Positions 34,033-43,357 are shown, numbered from the stretch's first letter. The stretch is DNA of 64,000 nt from Bacillus sp. Marseille-Q3570 (GCF_946151055.1 NZ_CAMGYZ010000004.1:124001-188000), one strand, 5' to 3'. The notes: generated by a model from the sequence alone, not told the origin. Program-made: numbers and translations.

Positions 34033-34721
34033 CTGTTGTTTTGGGGAAGATTTTATTTACGACGATCATCACCTATGCTGCCTATTTGGCAGGTTTGAAG
34101 ATTTATGAAAAATCGATGCGTAAGAGCTGGCTCAATCCTTTATATACGGTTTCACTGTTTCTCGTTTGTTTTCTTCCGATATTGCATGTCGATTACCAAC
34201 GCTATCAGGAGGGTGTGGATCTCTTTTCATTCTTGATGCAAACAGCGATCGTATCACTCGCGATTCCATTGTTCAAACAGTGGCAGCTGTTGAAGCGGAA
34301 CCTCAAGAAAATCGGAATCGCAATCGTCTCAGGCAGTTTAGCCGGACTCACGACAACGCTTGCACTTGCGGGGCTTTTTAAAATCAATGCTGAAATGCTC
34401 GCTTCCCTTACCCCAAAGGCGGCCACATTACCAATCGCTTTATCGGTTTCAGATAAAATCGGCGGGGAAGCCTCGTTAACTGTTTTGTTTGTCTTATCAT
34501 CAGCTGTCTTTTCATTCATTTGCGGTCCAAAAGTGCTGCAGCTTTTCAATATTACTAGCAAAGCGGCGAGAGGTTTGGCGATGGGGGCATCGGCACAAGC
34601 ACTTGGCGCGAGCAAATGCCTGCAATGGGGTGAAGAGGAAGGGGCGATGGGGAGCATCGGCATGACAACGACAGCGATTTTCATTTCAGTCCTGATCCCG
34701 GCAGCCATTTTATTAATGTAA
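34029..34721 (+). CDS. LrgB/CidB family membrane protein
   Basis: The 230-residue protein starts at the ATGA overlap with the CidA/LrgA-like gene. It has about six to seven membrane helices and the family signatures LTPKAATLPIALSVSDKIGG, FSFICGPKVLQLFNI and MGASAQALGASKCLQWGEEE followed by GSIGMTTTAIFISVLIPAAI. LrgB proteins pair with LrgA to form an envelope transporter or holin-regulating complex; in B. subtilis one such pair (PftAB) imports pyruvate. Which substrate applies here is open. Confidence 0.9.
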   Translation: MTVVLGKILFTTIITYAAYLAGLKIYEKSMRKSWLNPLYTVSLFLVCFLPILHVDYQRYQEGVDLFSFLMQTAIVSLAIPLFKQWQLLKRNLKKIGIAIVSGSLAGLTTTLALAGLFKINAEMLASLTPKAATLPIALSVSDKIGGEASLTVLFVLSSAVFSFICGPKVLQLFNITSKAARGLAMGASAQALGASKCLQWGEEEGAMGSIGMTTTAIFISVLIPAAILLM

Positions 34722-34737
34722 AGGAGGCGTGTTTTCG

Positions 34738-34923
34738 ATGGCCGCATATCTAAGGAAAAGTCTTGATCGTGTGAAACATCACTACATCAGCCAGCTCTTG
34801 AACGCTGGTTACTACAAATCAAGCGATCGCCAGCTGTATGAACTTACACTTAAAGAGCTGGAAAAGGAATTCAAGATGATGCAATTGAGAGAGATGAACA
34901 AAAGAAAACATGGGCTGGGTTGA
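34738..34923 (+). CDS. FbpA-like small basic protein
   Basis: I chose ATG 34738 (MAAYLRKSLDRVKHHYISQL), ten bases after AAAGGAGG. The 61-residue protein is basic and helical, and YKSSDRQLYELTLKELEKEF matches the Fur-regulated basic protein A family (LYELTLSELE core). In B. subtilis FbpA works with FbpB and FbpC in the iron-sparing response, perhaps as a partner of the small RNA FsrA. I see no clear Fur box here, and the gene appears to be read with the lrgAB-like pair, so iron control is not supported in this case. Confidence 0.65.
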   Translation: MAAYLRKSLDRVKHHYISQLLNAGYYKSSDRQLYELTLKELEKEFKMMQLREMNKRKHGLG

Positions 34924-34940
34924 CGATATCATAGAAGAAT

Positions 34941-34984
34941 CGGGTGCTCTTGTGACAGTTTCAGGGCACCCGCTTTTCGTTTTT
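34941..34984 (+). terminator. Terminator after the fbpA-like gene
   Basis: CGGGTGC pairs with GCACCCG around a long loop, followed by CTTTTCGTTTTTG. Confidence 0.8.
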
Positions 34985-35075
34985 GTAAAATTGGAGCAGA
35001 ATTTTGTAAATTACGCTCATAATTTGGCAAATTCGACTCTTTATTTTGTAAAAACCGCTTATCATATTTGTAAAC
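34981..35075. repeat. Phased array 2: TTGTAAA word every 21-22 bp, five copies
   Basis: TTGTAAA (middle copy TGGCAAA) begins at 34983, 35004, 35025, 35046 and 35068, spacing 21, 21, 21 and 22 bp. The first word overlaps the T-tail of the fbpA-like terminator. Spacers such as ATTGGAGCAGAA and TTACGCTCATAA are not conserved. Confidence 0.85.
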
Positions 35076-35103
35076 CGTAGAACCTTACTACAACCACAAC
35101 GCT

Positions 35104-35187
35104 AAAAAAAGAGCACAATGGTACCGCCCCCCAAAAGTTAGAGTAGAAAACTAACTTTTGGGGTTAACCACCAATCAAAGGCTCTTT
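35104..35187 (-). terminator. Long-stem inverted repeat acting as chromate-transporter terminator
   Basis: A 13-bp perfect stem CCCCAAAAGTTAG/CTAACTTTTGGGG sits inside an imperfect outer stem ending in AAAGAGC/GCTCTTT. On the minus strand the structure starts at the stop codon and ends in TTTTTTTAGC, so it can stop transcription. Its length and central stem are unusual for a plain terminator and recall a small palindromic insertion. Confidence 0.75.
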
Positions 35188-35713
35188 ATAAGAAGATTCC
35201 GCCATAGACGAGTGCTCCAGCAATGACGAACGCTGGATGGACCCGGAGTCTGACCAGGAACAGATAGCTCGCAGCGATCAGAAGCACCGTTTGCAAGACA
35301 CCAGAACCTGCATAGGAACTCACAAAAAACTGGTATGCCATCACACCGAGCAACACAGCGATTGCCGGTCTTACCATCACCGTCATCCGCTTGACTTTTT
35401 CGGAATCCTTATATTTCATCAATGCTTTCAAAAGGATGATCATCAAAATGAGCGATGGCGCGACTGTTGCGAAAATCCCAACCGTAGCACCTAGCCATCC
35501 AGCTTGTGCATATCCGATGTAACCCGCCATTTTCGTCGCGATCGGCCCAGGCAGAGCATTTCCAAGTGCTAAGACTTCACTGAATTCCTCTGTCGACATC
35601 CAGTCATATCGGTCTACGACTTCATTTTCAACCAATGGAATCGAGGCAGGGCCACCACCATAGCCAAGGATACCTGGTATGAAGAACGCTAAAAAGATAT
35701 GCCAGTAGATCAT
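35186..35713 (-). CDS. Chromate transporter half protein (CHR family), second of pair
   Basis: The 175-residue protein has about six helices and the CHR signature FIPGILGYGGGPASIPLVEN, then SEVLALGNALPGPIATKMAG. In Bacillaceae the transporter is two short proteins encoded side by side that insert in opposite orientations; the family exports chromate or sulfate-like anions. The start overlaps the upstream half gene by 4 bp. In this operon position after ggt, sulfur-related export or import is possible, but that is inference. Confidence 0.9.
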   Translation of the reverse strand: MIYWHIFLAFFIPGILGYGGGPASIPLVENEVVDRYDWMSTEEFSEVLALGNALPGPIATKMAGYIGYAQAGWLGATVGIFATVAPSLILMIILLKALMKYKDSEKVKRMTVMVRPAIAVLLGVMAYQFFVSSYAGSGVLQTVLLIAASYLFLVRLRVHPAFVIAGALVYGGIFL

Positions 35714-36312
35714 GATGCACCACTCGCCTTCTCATCATCATTTTCAGATGATTCCCGTGTTCCGAACCAGGCATATAATAGTAGAAAACCGATAATGATT
35801 CCTGGATGGACGTTGACGAATTCCATCAGGACTAAGGAAAGTGCAATGATAACAAGTGCCTGCACCCATCCTAAACCAGCTTTCGATTTTTTCGTGAATT
35901 GCCAGGTCAACTGGGCGAGCATGAATCCGACGACAGGAACCACCGCTTTCGTCATCCCTTGCACCCAGGATTTATCTTTATACATACTAAGTGTCGTCAA
36001 GAGAGCGATCATGGCCAGGATTGAAGGTAGAATCGTCGCCACCACAGCATTGATCATACCGATTGGGCCCGCAACCCGGTACCCGATATAGCCTGCAAGT
36101 TTGGTCGCGATCGGTCCAGGGAGTGTATTACCCAGGGCAAGCAAATCCCCGAATTCATCATCCGTAAACCATCCGTAATGCTCAACAACCTCTTTATGCA
36201 CGAGCGGAATGGAGGAAGGCCCCCCTCCATAGCCGAAAATGCCAACCCGGAAAAAGGCAAGAAACAAAGGGATGTGTATGGTTTTCTTTTTTACCGTCTT
36301 AGGAGGATTCAC
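35710..36312 (-). CDS. Chromate transporter half protein (CHR family), first of pair
   Basis: I chose GTG 36312 (VNPPKTVKKKTIHIPLFLAF), 17 bp after the ggt stop, because upstream in-frame starts would overlap ggt. The ribosome site is weak (AGGAAG, 13 bases away). The 200-residue protein has the CHR motif FFRVGIFGYGGGPSSIPLVH and GDLLALGNTLPGPIATKLAG. It is homologous to the next gene, the other half of the transporter. The close spacing suggests co-transcription with ggt. Confidence 0.87.
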   Translation of the reverse strand: MNPPKTVKKKTIHIPLFLAFFRVGIFGYGGGPSSIPLVHKEVVEHYGWFTDDEFGDLLALGNTLPGPIATKLAGYIGYRVAGPIGMINAVVATILPSILAMIALLTTLSMYKDKSWVQGMTKAVVPVVGFMLAQLTWQFTKKSKAGLGWVQALVIIALSLVLMEFVNVHPGIIIGFLLLYAWFGTRESSENDDEKASGAS

Positions 36313-36329
36313 CTCTGTTTCGCTTCTTC

Positions 36330-37940
36330 CTACCAAGCGGCAACACTGCCATCCGTCCGTGATTCCGTTCCACCTGAAAGGACGCCCGTCTCTGGATCTC
36401 GCCAAATGATCTGCCCTCTCCCGAACGGTCCGCCGTCTAAAGCGACCTGGATCTGATGGCCTTTACGTGCAAGAGCTTGAGCAATGTGGTTCGGGAAGTT
36501 CGGCTCGACTAAAACTTTCTTGTCCTCCATCCATTGCCATCTTGGTGCATCAAGTGCAGCTTGTGGGTTCAGGTGGAAATCAAGCGTGTTCATGATCACC
36601 TGCAGATGTCCTTGCGGCTGCATGAATCCTCCCATTACACCGAATGGACCGACTGGTTGATCGCCTTTGGTCAAAAAGCCTGGGATGATTGTGTGATAGG
36701 TTTTCTTACCGCCTTCAAGACGATTATCATGTTCAGGATCCATCGAAAAATTGTGACCTCTATTCTGTAATGCGATTCCCGTTCCTGGTACGACAAGACC
36801 TGAACCGAATCCCATGTAGTTGCTTTGGATGAACGAGACCATGTTGCCTTCTGAATCAGCGGTAGCGAGATAGACGGTTCCACCTTTTGGAGGTGTTCCA
36901 GGTGTCGGATCCATCGCCCTTTCCCCGATCAGTTTTCTCCGTTCTGCAGCATACGCCTCACTTAAAAGGTCTTCCGTTCTCGTCGTCATCGATTTGTTTT
37001 CCGTCACATATTTGAGACCGTCCGTGAATGCGAGTTTAATTGACTCAATCTGTTTGTGATACGTGTCTACGTCTTCCTTATTCGAATACTTGGCGTCTTT
37101 CAAAAGGTTCAACGCCATCAACGCGATGATCCCTTGACCATTTGGAGGAATCTCCCAAACTTTGTGTCCGCGATACTCGACACCGATCGGATCTACCCAC
37201 TCAGGCTGATAGGATGCTAGATCCTCCTTACGTATGAAACCGTCATACTTTTTCGAGAATGCGTCGATTTGATCAGCGATTTTCCCACGATAAAACGATT
37301 CCGCTTTTGTCTCGGCGATATCTCGTAAAGTCGATGCATGCCCTTCTGAACGCCATACTTCTCCTACCTCTGGTGCCTTTCCTTCAGGAGCGAATGTATC
37401 GAACCAATGCTTGAATTCATCATCGGTGAACACATTTTTAAAATGATCTGCAGCTGCTTTCCAAAACTTCCCTAACGTCGGTGAAATCGGATAACCATTT
37501 GCCGCATAATCGATGGCCGGCGCCAGCACGTCTGTCAACGGTAATTTACCGAAACGTTCCGATAACGCAGCCCAGGCTCCTGGTGCACCAGGTACTGTGA
37601 CAGGAATCCATCCATGCTTCGGGATTTCTTCCATTCCTCGTTCTTCAAGTGCTTCTATTGAAATCGACTGTGGTGATGGACCACTTGCATTCAGTCCATG
37701 CAGCTTCCCCTTCATCCAAACGAGTGCAAATGCATCCCCACCGATCCCGTTGGACGTCGGCTCAACAACAGTCAAGCATGCAGCGGTCGCGATGGCTGCA
37801 TCGACTGCATTGCCGCCTTTTTTCAAGATCTCCAGCCCTGCTTGTGCAGCGAGCGGCTGCGAGGTTGCCACCATCCCATTTTTCGCAAAAGTCGTCATCC
37901 GTTGTGATGGATACGGATTGTATAAAGCATCATAGCTCAT
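36330..37940 (-). CDS. Gamma-glutamyltransferase family protein
   Basis: The 536-residue protein starts at an ATG behind AAGGGGGAA. It is a GGT-type N-terminal nucleophile hydrolase: GGNAVDAAIATAACLTVVEP and NGIGGDAFALVW are in the large subunit, and the self-cleavage site is before the Thr of KGGTVYLATADSEGNMVSF (about residue 350), followed by SNYMGFGSGLVVPGTGIALQ. No signal peptide is seen, unlike secreted Ggt of B. subtilis, so it acts inside the cell. It is directly downstream of a peptide ABC transporter, so it probably splits imported gamma-glutamyl compounds such as glutathione. The exact substrate is unproven. Confidence 0.93.
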   Translation of the reverse strand: MSYDALYNPYPSQRMTTFAKNGMVATSQPLAAQAGLEILKKGGNAVDAAIATAACLTVVEPTSNGIGGDAFALVWMKGKLHGLNASGPSPQSISIEALEERGMEEIPKHGWIPVTVPGAPGAWAALSERFGKLPLTDVLAPAIDYAANGYPISPTLGKFWKAAADHFKNVFTDDEFKHWFDTFAPEGKAPEVGEVWRSEGHASTLRDIAETKAESFYRGKIADQIDAFSKKYDGFIRKEDLASYQPEWVDPIGVEYRGHKVWEIPPNGQGIIALMALNLLKDAKYSNKEDVDTYHKQIESIKLAFTDGLKYVTENKSMTTRTEDLLSEAYAAERRKLIGERAMDPTPGTPPKGGTVYLATADSEGNMVSFIQSNYMGFGSGLVVPGTGIALQNRGHNFSMDPEHDNRLEGGKKTYHTIIPGFLTKGDQPVGPFGVMGGFMQPQGHLQVIMNTLDFHLNPQAALDAPRWQWMEDKKVLVEPNFPNHIAQALARKGHQIQVALDGGPFGRGQIIWRDPETGVLSGGTESRTDGSVAAW

Positions 37941-37955
37941 GATCGATTCCCCCTT

Positions 37956-38936
37956 CTAAACTTCATGACAGGCAACAAAATGATTTTCCTCTACTTCTCT
38001 CCATACTGGTTTTTCTTCTTTACATTGTCCAGTTGCCAGTGGACATCTTGTATGAAAAGCACACCCCTTAGGAGGATTCGCCGGATTCGGCAAATCTCCT
38101 TCTAACTTCACACGTTTGCGCTTCCTCCCTGGAATTGGGCGAGGGATTGCAGATAACAGAGCTTTCGTATAAGGGTGCAGAGGATTCTCGTAAATTCGGT
38201 CAGCTGGTGCGAGCTCCGCAGTATTCCCGAGATACATGACAAGGACGCGATCACTGATATGACGGACTACGCCTAGATCATGTGAAATGAACATGTAAGT
38301 CAATTGATGTTTATCCTGAAGGTCTTTTAATAGTTTGATGACTTGGGCCTGCACGGATACATCAAGTGCCGATACAGCCTCATCACAAACAATGAAAGAA
38401 GGATTCAAGGCGATCGCTCTGGCAATCCCTATCCTTTGTCGTTGACCCCCGCTGAATTCATGGGGATAACGGTCATAATGTTCCGGTTTCAATCCAACTT
38501 CTTCAAGCAAACTGTTAACCTTTTCTTTCCGTTCTTTCTTAGACAGTGACGTATGGATGATGAAAGCCTCTTCAAGCGCATCACCGATTCGTTGTCTCGG
38601 ATTCAACGAGGCGTAAGGATCCTGGAAAATCATCTGCATTTGCCTTTTATACTTTTTGAGCTTGGATTCTGGAAGCATTCCGATTTCTTCGCCTTTGAAT
38701 TGAATCGATCCTTCTGTCAGAGGTTCAAGTCGAAGCACAGCACGGCCAAAGGTTGACTTTCCACATCCGGACTCACCAACAACACCCAAAGTTTCTCCTT
38801 CATAGACATCGATGGTCACATTTTCAACCGCCTTTACATGTCCTTGCACCCTTTGAAGGAAGCCGCCTTTTATCGGATAATACTTTTTCATCTTGCTGAT
38901 TTTAAGAAGTGGTTGCGGCTGTTTCTGCATCATCAT
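37956..38936 (-). CDS. Peptide ABC transporter ATP-binding protein (OppF/DppF/GsiA type)
   Basis: I chose ATG 38936 ([20 protein letters not shown]) after AGGAGGTGG; it overlaps the end of the OppD-like gene by 35 bp. The 326-residue protein has Walker [16 protein letters not shown], signature FSGGQRQRIGIARAI and Walker B FIVCDEAVSALDVSVQAQ. The C-terminal GCAFHTRCPLATGQCKEEKP is the oligopeptide-transporter ATPase extension, with Cys residues that can hold an Fe-S cluster in relatives. It powers uptake together with the OppD-like ATPase. Confidence 0.94.
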   Translation of the reverse strand: MMMQKQPQPLLKISKMKKYYPIKGGFLQRVQGHVKAVENVTIDVYEGETLGVVGESGCGKSTFGRAVLRLEPLTEGSIQFKGEEIGMLPESKLKKYKRQMQMIFQDPYASLNPRQRIGDALEEAFIIHTSLSKKERKEKVNSLLEEVGLKPEHYDRYPHEFSGGQRQRIGIARAIALNPSFIVCDEAVSALDVSVQAQVIKLLKDLQDKHQLTYMFISHDLGVVRHISDRVLVMYLGNTAELAPADRIYENPLHPYTKALLSAIPRPIPGRKRKRVKLEGDLPNPANPPKGCAFHTRCPLATGQCKEEKPVWREVEENHFVACHEV

Positions 38937-39909
38937 TTTGTTCCACCTCCTGTAACCAGCATCTGACCGTATGCCCTTCATTGACAGTAAAAGTCTTCGG
39001 GGACTGTTCCCTGCATTTTTCCGTTGCGAATTCACACCGGTTATGAAAACGGCATCCACTTATTTTTTCGTTCAAATTAGGAAGAGTGCCAGGGATTGGT
39101 TCCAACTGATGGTCACGATCATCTACGTTTGGTACTGATTTCAACAATCCCTTTGTATACGGGTGTTGAGGATTCATGAACAAACTTTCGACATCCGCCT
39201 CTTCGATTTTTTCACCAGCATACATGACCATGACGCGGTCAGCTACTTCGGCAACAACCCCCATATCGTGCGTGACCATGATGACCCCCATGCCTAATTC
39301 TTCTTTCATCTCATCAATAAGATCAAGTATTTGAGCTTGTATCGTAACATCGAGTGCTGTTGTCGGTTCATCAGCGATCAACAGGGATGGGCGGCACGCT
39401 AAAGCGATCGCGATCATGACCCTCTGTCGCATTCCACCACTCAGTTCATGGGGATACTGGGACATTCTCTTTTCCGGATAAGGAATGCCTACCTGATTCA
39501 ATAACTCGATCCCTTTACGATGGGCTTCTCGCTGGGATAACTTCTTATGGATCATCAGTGGTTCCCTGAGTTGAAACCCGACAGTGAAAACGGGATTCAA
39601 TGCAGTCATCGGTTCTTGGAAAATCATCGACATCTTGTTGCCCCGGAGTTTACGCAACTCTTCTTTTGATAATTTCGTAAGTTCCTGACCGGAAAATCGA
39701 ACTGATCCTTCACTGATTTCGCCGTTATTGGGAAGCAGCCCCATGATGGATAATGATGTGATACTTTTCCCACAACCCGACTCTCCAACGATACAAACCG
39801 TTTCGCCTTTATTGACGGAAAATGAAACCCCGCGGACGGCTGAAAGCTTGCCCTCAGCCGTCTTGAATTTCGTTACGAGGTTATCCACCTTAAGCAACTG
39901 TTCTGGCAT
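38902..39909 (-). CDS. Peptide ABC transporter ATP-binding protein (OppD/DppD type)
   Basis: I chose ATG 39909 ([20 protein letters not shown]) after AGTAGGG; it starts 7 bp after the binding-protein stop. The 335-residue protein has Walker [17 protein letters not shown], signature [15 protein letters not shown] and Walker [19 protein letters not shown]. The extension [20 protein letters not shown] has the Cys pattern of the family. It forms the ATPase heterodimer with the OppF-like partner. Confidence 0.94.
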   Translation of the reverse strand: MPEQLLKVDNLVTKFKTAEGKLSAVRGVSFSVNKGETVCIVGESGCGKSITSLSIMGLLPNNGEISEGSVRFSGQELTKLSKEELRKLRGNKMSMIFQEPMTALNPVFTVGFQLREPLMIHKKLSQREAHRKGIELLNQVGIPYPEKRMSQYPHELSGGMRQRVMIAIALACRPSLLIADEPTTALDVTIQAQILDLIDEMKEELGMGVIMVTHDMGVVAEVADRVMVMYAGEKIEEADVESLFMNPQHPYTKGLLKSVPNVDDRDHQLEPIPGTLPNLNEKISGCRFHNRCEFATEKCREQSPKTFTVNEGHTVRCWLQEVEQNDDAETAATTS

Positions 39910-39916
39910 GTTAACC

Positions 39917-41464
39917 CTACTCTCTGTGTACGTTATATAATGACCATCGGCCAGTAGGATCCATCTCCAAGCCTTTAACCGATTTATCATATGCCGCTGC
40001 TACAATCCCGTGGTTCATGACGACCCATGGTATGTCTTCTACGACGATTTCATTCGCTTCGATCAGTTTCTGTTTACGTTCTTCCTGATCGACGATATTC
40101 CGTGATTCATCTACCAATTTATCAAACTCAGGGTTCGAGTATTGGACCCGGTTTGATGAACCGATATTATCGCTATGAAGGTTAGGGTAAAGAAGCTCAC
40201 TTCCATCTGCGGTTGAATTCGTCCAGCCCAGGAATGTGATATCAAATTCACCTTTTTTACTCACATCCAGGAAAGTGCCCCATTCAAGTGTTTCGATTTG
40301 AGGTTTTAAGCCGACTTCTTTTAGCTGAGCCTGGACGATTTCAGCCATGTTCATATACACAGGCGTATTCGCAACCAACATTTTGACTTCTTCCCCGGCA
40401 TATCCATTTTCCTCTAGCAATTGTTTCGCCTTCTCAGGATCATATTCGTAACCTGATTGTTCGGCTGATTCGTCATAGCCAAAAACCTTAGGTCCGATGA
40501 TGCTGTTGGATCGGACCCCTAATCCTTTTAATTTTTTAACATAAGCCTCTCTGTCCAATGCATAAGCAACAGCCTGCCTGAATGGAAGCTCATTTGATGG
40601 AGCTTTAGCCATGTTAAAGCCAAGGTAGGATACAGGTGTCCCTTCTTTTTTCATGATCTCGACATTTTTAATCGATTCAAGTCTTGGCAAATGCTCAGCC
40701 GTAAGTCCATCAATGAATTGAACCTCTCCGGTCTGAAGCATCGAGACAGCTGTATTCACCTCAGGAACGACTTTGAAGGTCACTTTCTCAAGTTGAGGCG
40801 GGTCTTGCCAATAATCCTTATTTCCTTCTAGCGTGATATGGTCCCCTGACTTCCATTCAACAAATTTGAAAGGGCCGGTCCCAACAGGTTCTTTGTTCAA
40901 ATTCCCCTTTTTATCAGCAGTCGGGCTCACGATTGACGCATTTGAATGGGATAATGCAGCAAGCATCGCACCATAGGGTTCTTTCGTTTTGATGACAACC
41001 GTATATTCATCCTTCACCTCGATCGATTCGATCGGTTCCAATAAGGATGCTCGAGGCGCTGCAGTTTCTGGATCCCTGAACTTATCGAATGTATATTTGA
41101 CAGCTTCAGCATTGAAGTCAGTTCCATCATGGAACTTGATTCCCTCTTTCAGTTTGATGACCCAGGTTTTCTGATCTGGGTTTTCATAGGATTCTGCAAG
41201 GTAAGGAACGATTTCCATCGACTTTTCATCCCGGATGAATAACGTTTCATAGATTTGTTCGATAACGCGGGATGAAACAGAATCATTCGTTTCGATCGGG
41301 GATAGACCGACCGCCTTTGTCGTAGTCGCATACGTCAGCTCCTGAGGAACGTCCCCGTTACCTCCAGAGCCATTACCTGACTTTCCTCCACTGCAACCTG
41401 CCAATGCGACAGATGCTATTAAGAAGACTGCTAGTAAACAAGTGCTCAATCGCTTCATTTTCAT
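39917..41464 (-). CDS. Peptide ABC transporter substrate-binding lipoprotein (SBP family 5)
   Basis: The 515-residue protein starts at ATG 41464 after GGAAAGG. It has a signal peptide and lipobox (VALAGCSGG), so it is anchored outside the cell. The family 5 signature region WVIKLKEGIKFHDGTDFNAE and KYTFDKFRDPETAAPRAS is clear, and the later LEWGTFLDVSKKGEFDITFL is typical of DppA/GsiB-type proteins. Together with the permeases and the adjacent gamma-glutamyltransferase it may import glutathione or gamma-glutamyl peptides; the ligand cannot be read from sequence. Confidence 0.94.
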   Translation of the reverse strand: MKMKRLSTCLLAVFLIASVALAGCSGGKSGNGSGGNGDVPQELTYATTTKAVGLSPIETNDSVSSRVIEQIYETLFIRDEKSMEIVPYLAESYENPDQKTWVIKLKEGIKFHDGTDFNAEAVKYTFDKFRDPETAAPRASLLEPIESIEVKDEYTVVIKTKEPYGAMLAALSHSNASIVSPTADKKGNLNKEPVGTGPFKFVEWKSGDHITLEGNKDYWQDPPQLEKVTFKVVPEVNTAVSMLQTGEVQFIDGLTAEHLPRLESIKNVEIMKKEGTPVSYLGFNMAKAPSNELPFRQAVAYALDREAYVKKLKGLGVRSNSIIGPKVFGYDESAEQSGYEYDPEKAKQLLEENGYAGEEVKMLVANTPVYMNMAEIVQAQLKEVGLKPQIETLEWGTFLDVSKKGEFDITFLGWTNSTADGSELLYPNLHSDNIGSSNRVQYSNPEFDKLVDESRNIVDQEERKQKLIEANEIVVEDIPWVVMNHGIVAAAYDKSVKGLEMDPTGRWSLYNVHRE

Positions 41465-41487
41465 TTCAACCTTTCCTCCCGTTATTT

Positions 41488-42393
41488 TCAGTTATTGAAG
41501 TCCATGTTAGGGTCCAACGCATCACGCAACCCATCACCCACGACATTGAACGCAAACACAACTAGCATGATTGCAATCCCAGGAACTATTGTCATATGTG
41601 GTGATGTCCACATAAAATCCTGGCCAGCTGCAATCATAGCACCCCACTCCGGAGTCGGCGGCTGTGCGCCAAGTCCCAAAAAGCTGAGTGCAGATGTTGA
41701 AAGAATCGCTGTAGCCATTCTCATTGTGGCAAATACAATGATCGGAGCCATGCAGTTCGGTAGAATATGTTTGATGAGAATACGGAAATTACTTGCCCCG
41801 AGGGATTTCATCGCTACGATGTATTCCTGTTTTTTTACAGATAATACACTTCCCCTTACAATCCGGGCGCATGTCGGTATCGACCAAATACTGATTGCAA
41901 TCATGACGTTCACCAGGCTTGTTCCTAACATTGCAATGATCAACATAGCTAATAGAATTCCTGGAAAAGCAAACAACAGGTCTACAAATCGCATGATGAT
42001 CCCATCAAGTTTTTTATAATAACCAGATATAAGTCCTAATGTTATACCACCGATCAGCCCAAGTATGACGGATGCGAAACCGACAACCAGCGATATCCTG
42101 GCGCCAAACACGATCCTGCTCCACATATCCCGACCGTAATTATCCGTACCTAGCCAATGTCCCTCTGAAAAAACCGGCAGTTCACTATCTGCCAATGATT
42201 GTTGGATGGGGGGATACGTAGTGATCCAATCTGCGAAAATAGCCATCAAAGCTTGTATGAAAATGATGATCAGACCAAATACCGCTAATCGGTTCTTTAA
42301 TAATCGTTTTGTGATCACTAAAACCATTTTCTCTTTCTTCTGATTGCTATTTTCAAGTTGTGAATTTTTCGAAGCCACTGCCCCACTAGACAT
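41488..42393 (-). CDS. Peptide ABC transporter permease (OppC/DppC type)
   Basis: I chose ATG 42393 (MSSGAVASKNSQLENSNQKK) after AAAGGAGG. The 301-residue permease has a hydrophilic N-terminus, a first helix (RLAVFGLIIIFIQALMAIFA), the OppC loop LGTDNYGRDMWSRIVFGARI and the EAA motif REFRILIKHILPN-like SLGASNFRILIKHILPNCMA that contacts the ATPases. About six helices are present. It pairs with the OppB-like permease encoded 22 bp upstream. Confidence 0.94.
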   Translation of the reverse strand: MSSGAVASKNSQLENSNQKKEKMVLVITKRLLKNRLAVFGLIIIFIQALMAIFADWITTYPPIQQSLADSELPVFSEGHWLGTDNYGRDMWSRIVFGARISLVVGFASVILGLIGGITLGLISGYYKKLDGIIMRFVDLLFAFPGILLAMLIIAMLGTSLVNVMIAISIWSIPTCARIVRGSVLSVKKQEYIVAMKSLGASNFRILIKHILPNCMAPIIVFATMRMATAILSTSALSFLGLGAQPPTPEWGAMIAAGQDFMWTSPHMTIVPGIAIMLVVFAFNVVGDGLRDALDPNMDFNN

Positions 42394-42415
42394 TTCATAA
42401 CCTCCTTTCAATCGC

Positions 42416-43357
42416 TTAATCGTAGCTGATTCGTGGATCAATAAACGCATAGACGATGTCGACGATCAGGTTTACAAGTACAAATAGAGTTGCTACAAGA
42501 AGGACCGATCCCTGTACCATGGGAAAATCTCTTGCGGCGATCGCTTCAATCATCAGTCGCCCTACCCCGTTGATGGCGAAGACTTGTTCAGTAATGATCG
42601 TTCCTCCTAAAAGGAACCCGAAATTCAAACCTATGACCGTAATGACGGGAATCATTGCGTTTCTTAATGCGTGAACCCAAACAACTGATTTTTCTTTTAC
42701 TCCCTTAGCCCTGGCTGTACGGATGAAATCAGCCCTTATCACTTCCAACATCGTTGAACGACTCATACGGGCAATCATGGCGGCTGATCCTGTCCCTAAA
42801 GTGATTGCAGGCAATATCAACTGTTTCATCCCCTCGATTGTCCAGAAAGGAGCACTTAATCCTCCCACAGGCAGCCATTGCAAATTAACTGCAAAAATAA
42901 GGATCAGAACCGTCCCGAGCCAAAAATTCGGGATAGATATCCCCGCTAGTGCAACCGTCGTGCTTGAAATATCAAGCCATGAGTTTTGCTTCAATGCAGA
43001 AATGATCCCTGCTGTAACCCCAATGACCACCGCAACAATCATGCTTGCTATGGCAAGGTTCAGTGTATTGGGAAACCTTGTGAGGATTGCTTGACTTACG
43101 GATTCTTTCGATTGATAGGAAAATCCGAGATCTCCCTGGAGAACCCCTGCAATATAATTTCCGTATTGGACCAACACAGGATCATTCAAACCGAGATTAT
43201 CCCTGATTGCCTCAATATCAGATTCCGTTGCAGTCGGCCCGCCGATGATGCTCGCAGGGTCACCTGGTGAAATATGCATACTCATAAAAACGATGAAAGA
43301 TATTCCAAACAGCAACAACACCAACTGTAAAAGACGTCTTAAGACTAGACTGATCAT
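42416..43357 (-). CDS. Peptide ABC transporter permease (OppB/DppB type)
   Basis: The 313-residue permease starts at an ATG after GGAGGTG and is the first gene of the transporter operon. Motifs are FIVFMSMHISPGDPASIIGG (OppB periplasmic loop), YGNYIAGVLQGDLGFSYQSK and the EAA loop DFIRTARAKGVKEKSVVWVH with LRNAMIPVITVIGL. Six helices are expected. The upstream region contains a 14-bp inverted repeat that may be an operator. Confidence 0.94.
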   Translation of the reverse strand: MISLVLRRLLQLVLLLFGISFIVFMSMHISPGDPASIIGGPTATESDIEAIRDNLGLNDPVLVQYGNYIAGVLQGDLGFSYQSKESVSQAILTRFPNTLNLAIASMIVAVVIGVTAGIISALKQNSWLDISSTTVALAGISIPNFWLGTVLILIFAVNLQWLPVGGLSAPFWTIEGMKQLILPAITLGTGSAAMIARMSRSTMLEVIRADFIRTARAKGVKEKSVVWVHALRNAMIPVITVIGLNFGFLLGGTIITEQVFAINGVGRLMIEAIAARDFPMVQGSVLLVATLFVLVNLIVDIVYAFIDPRISYD

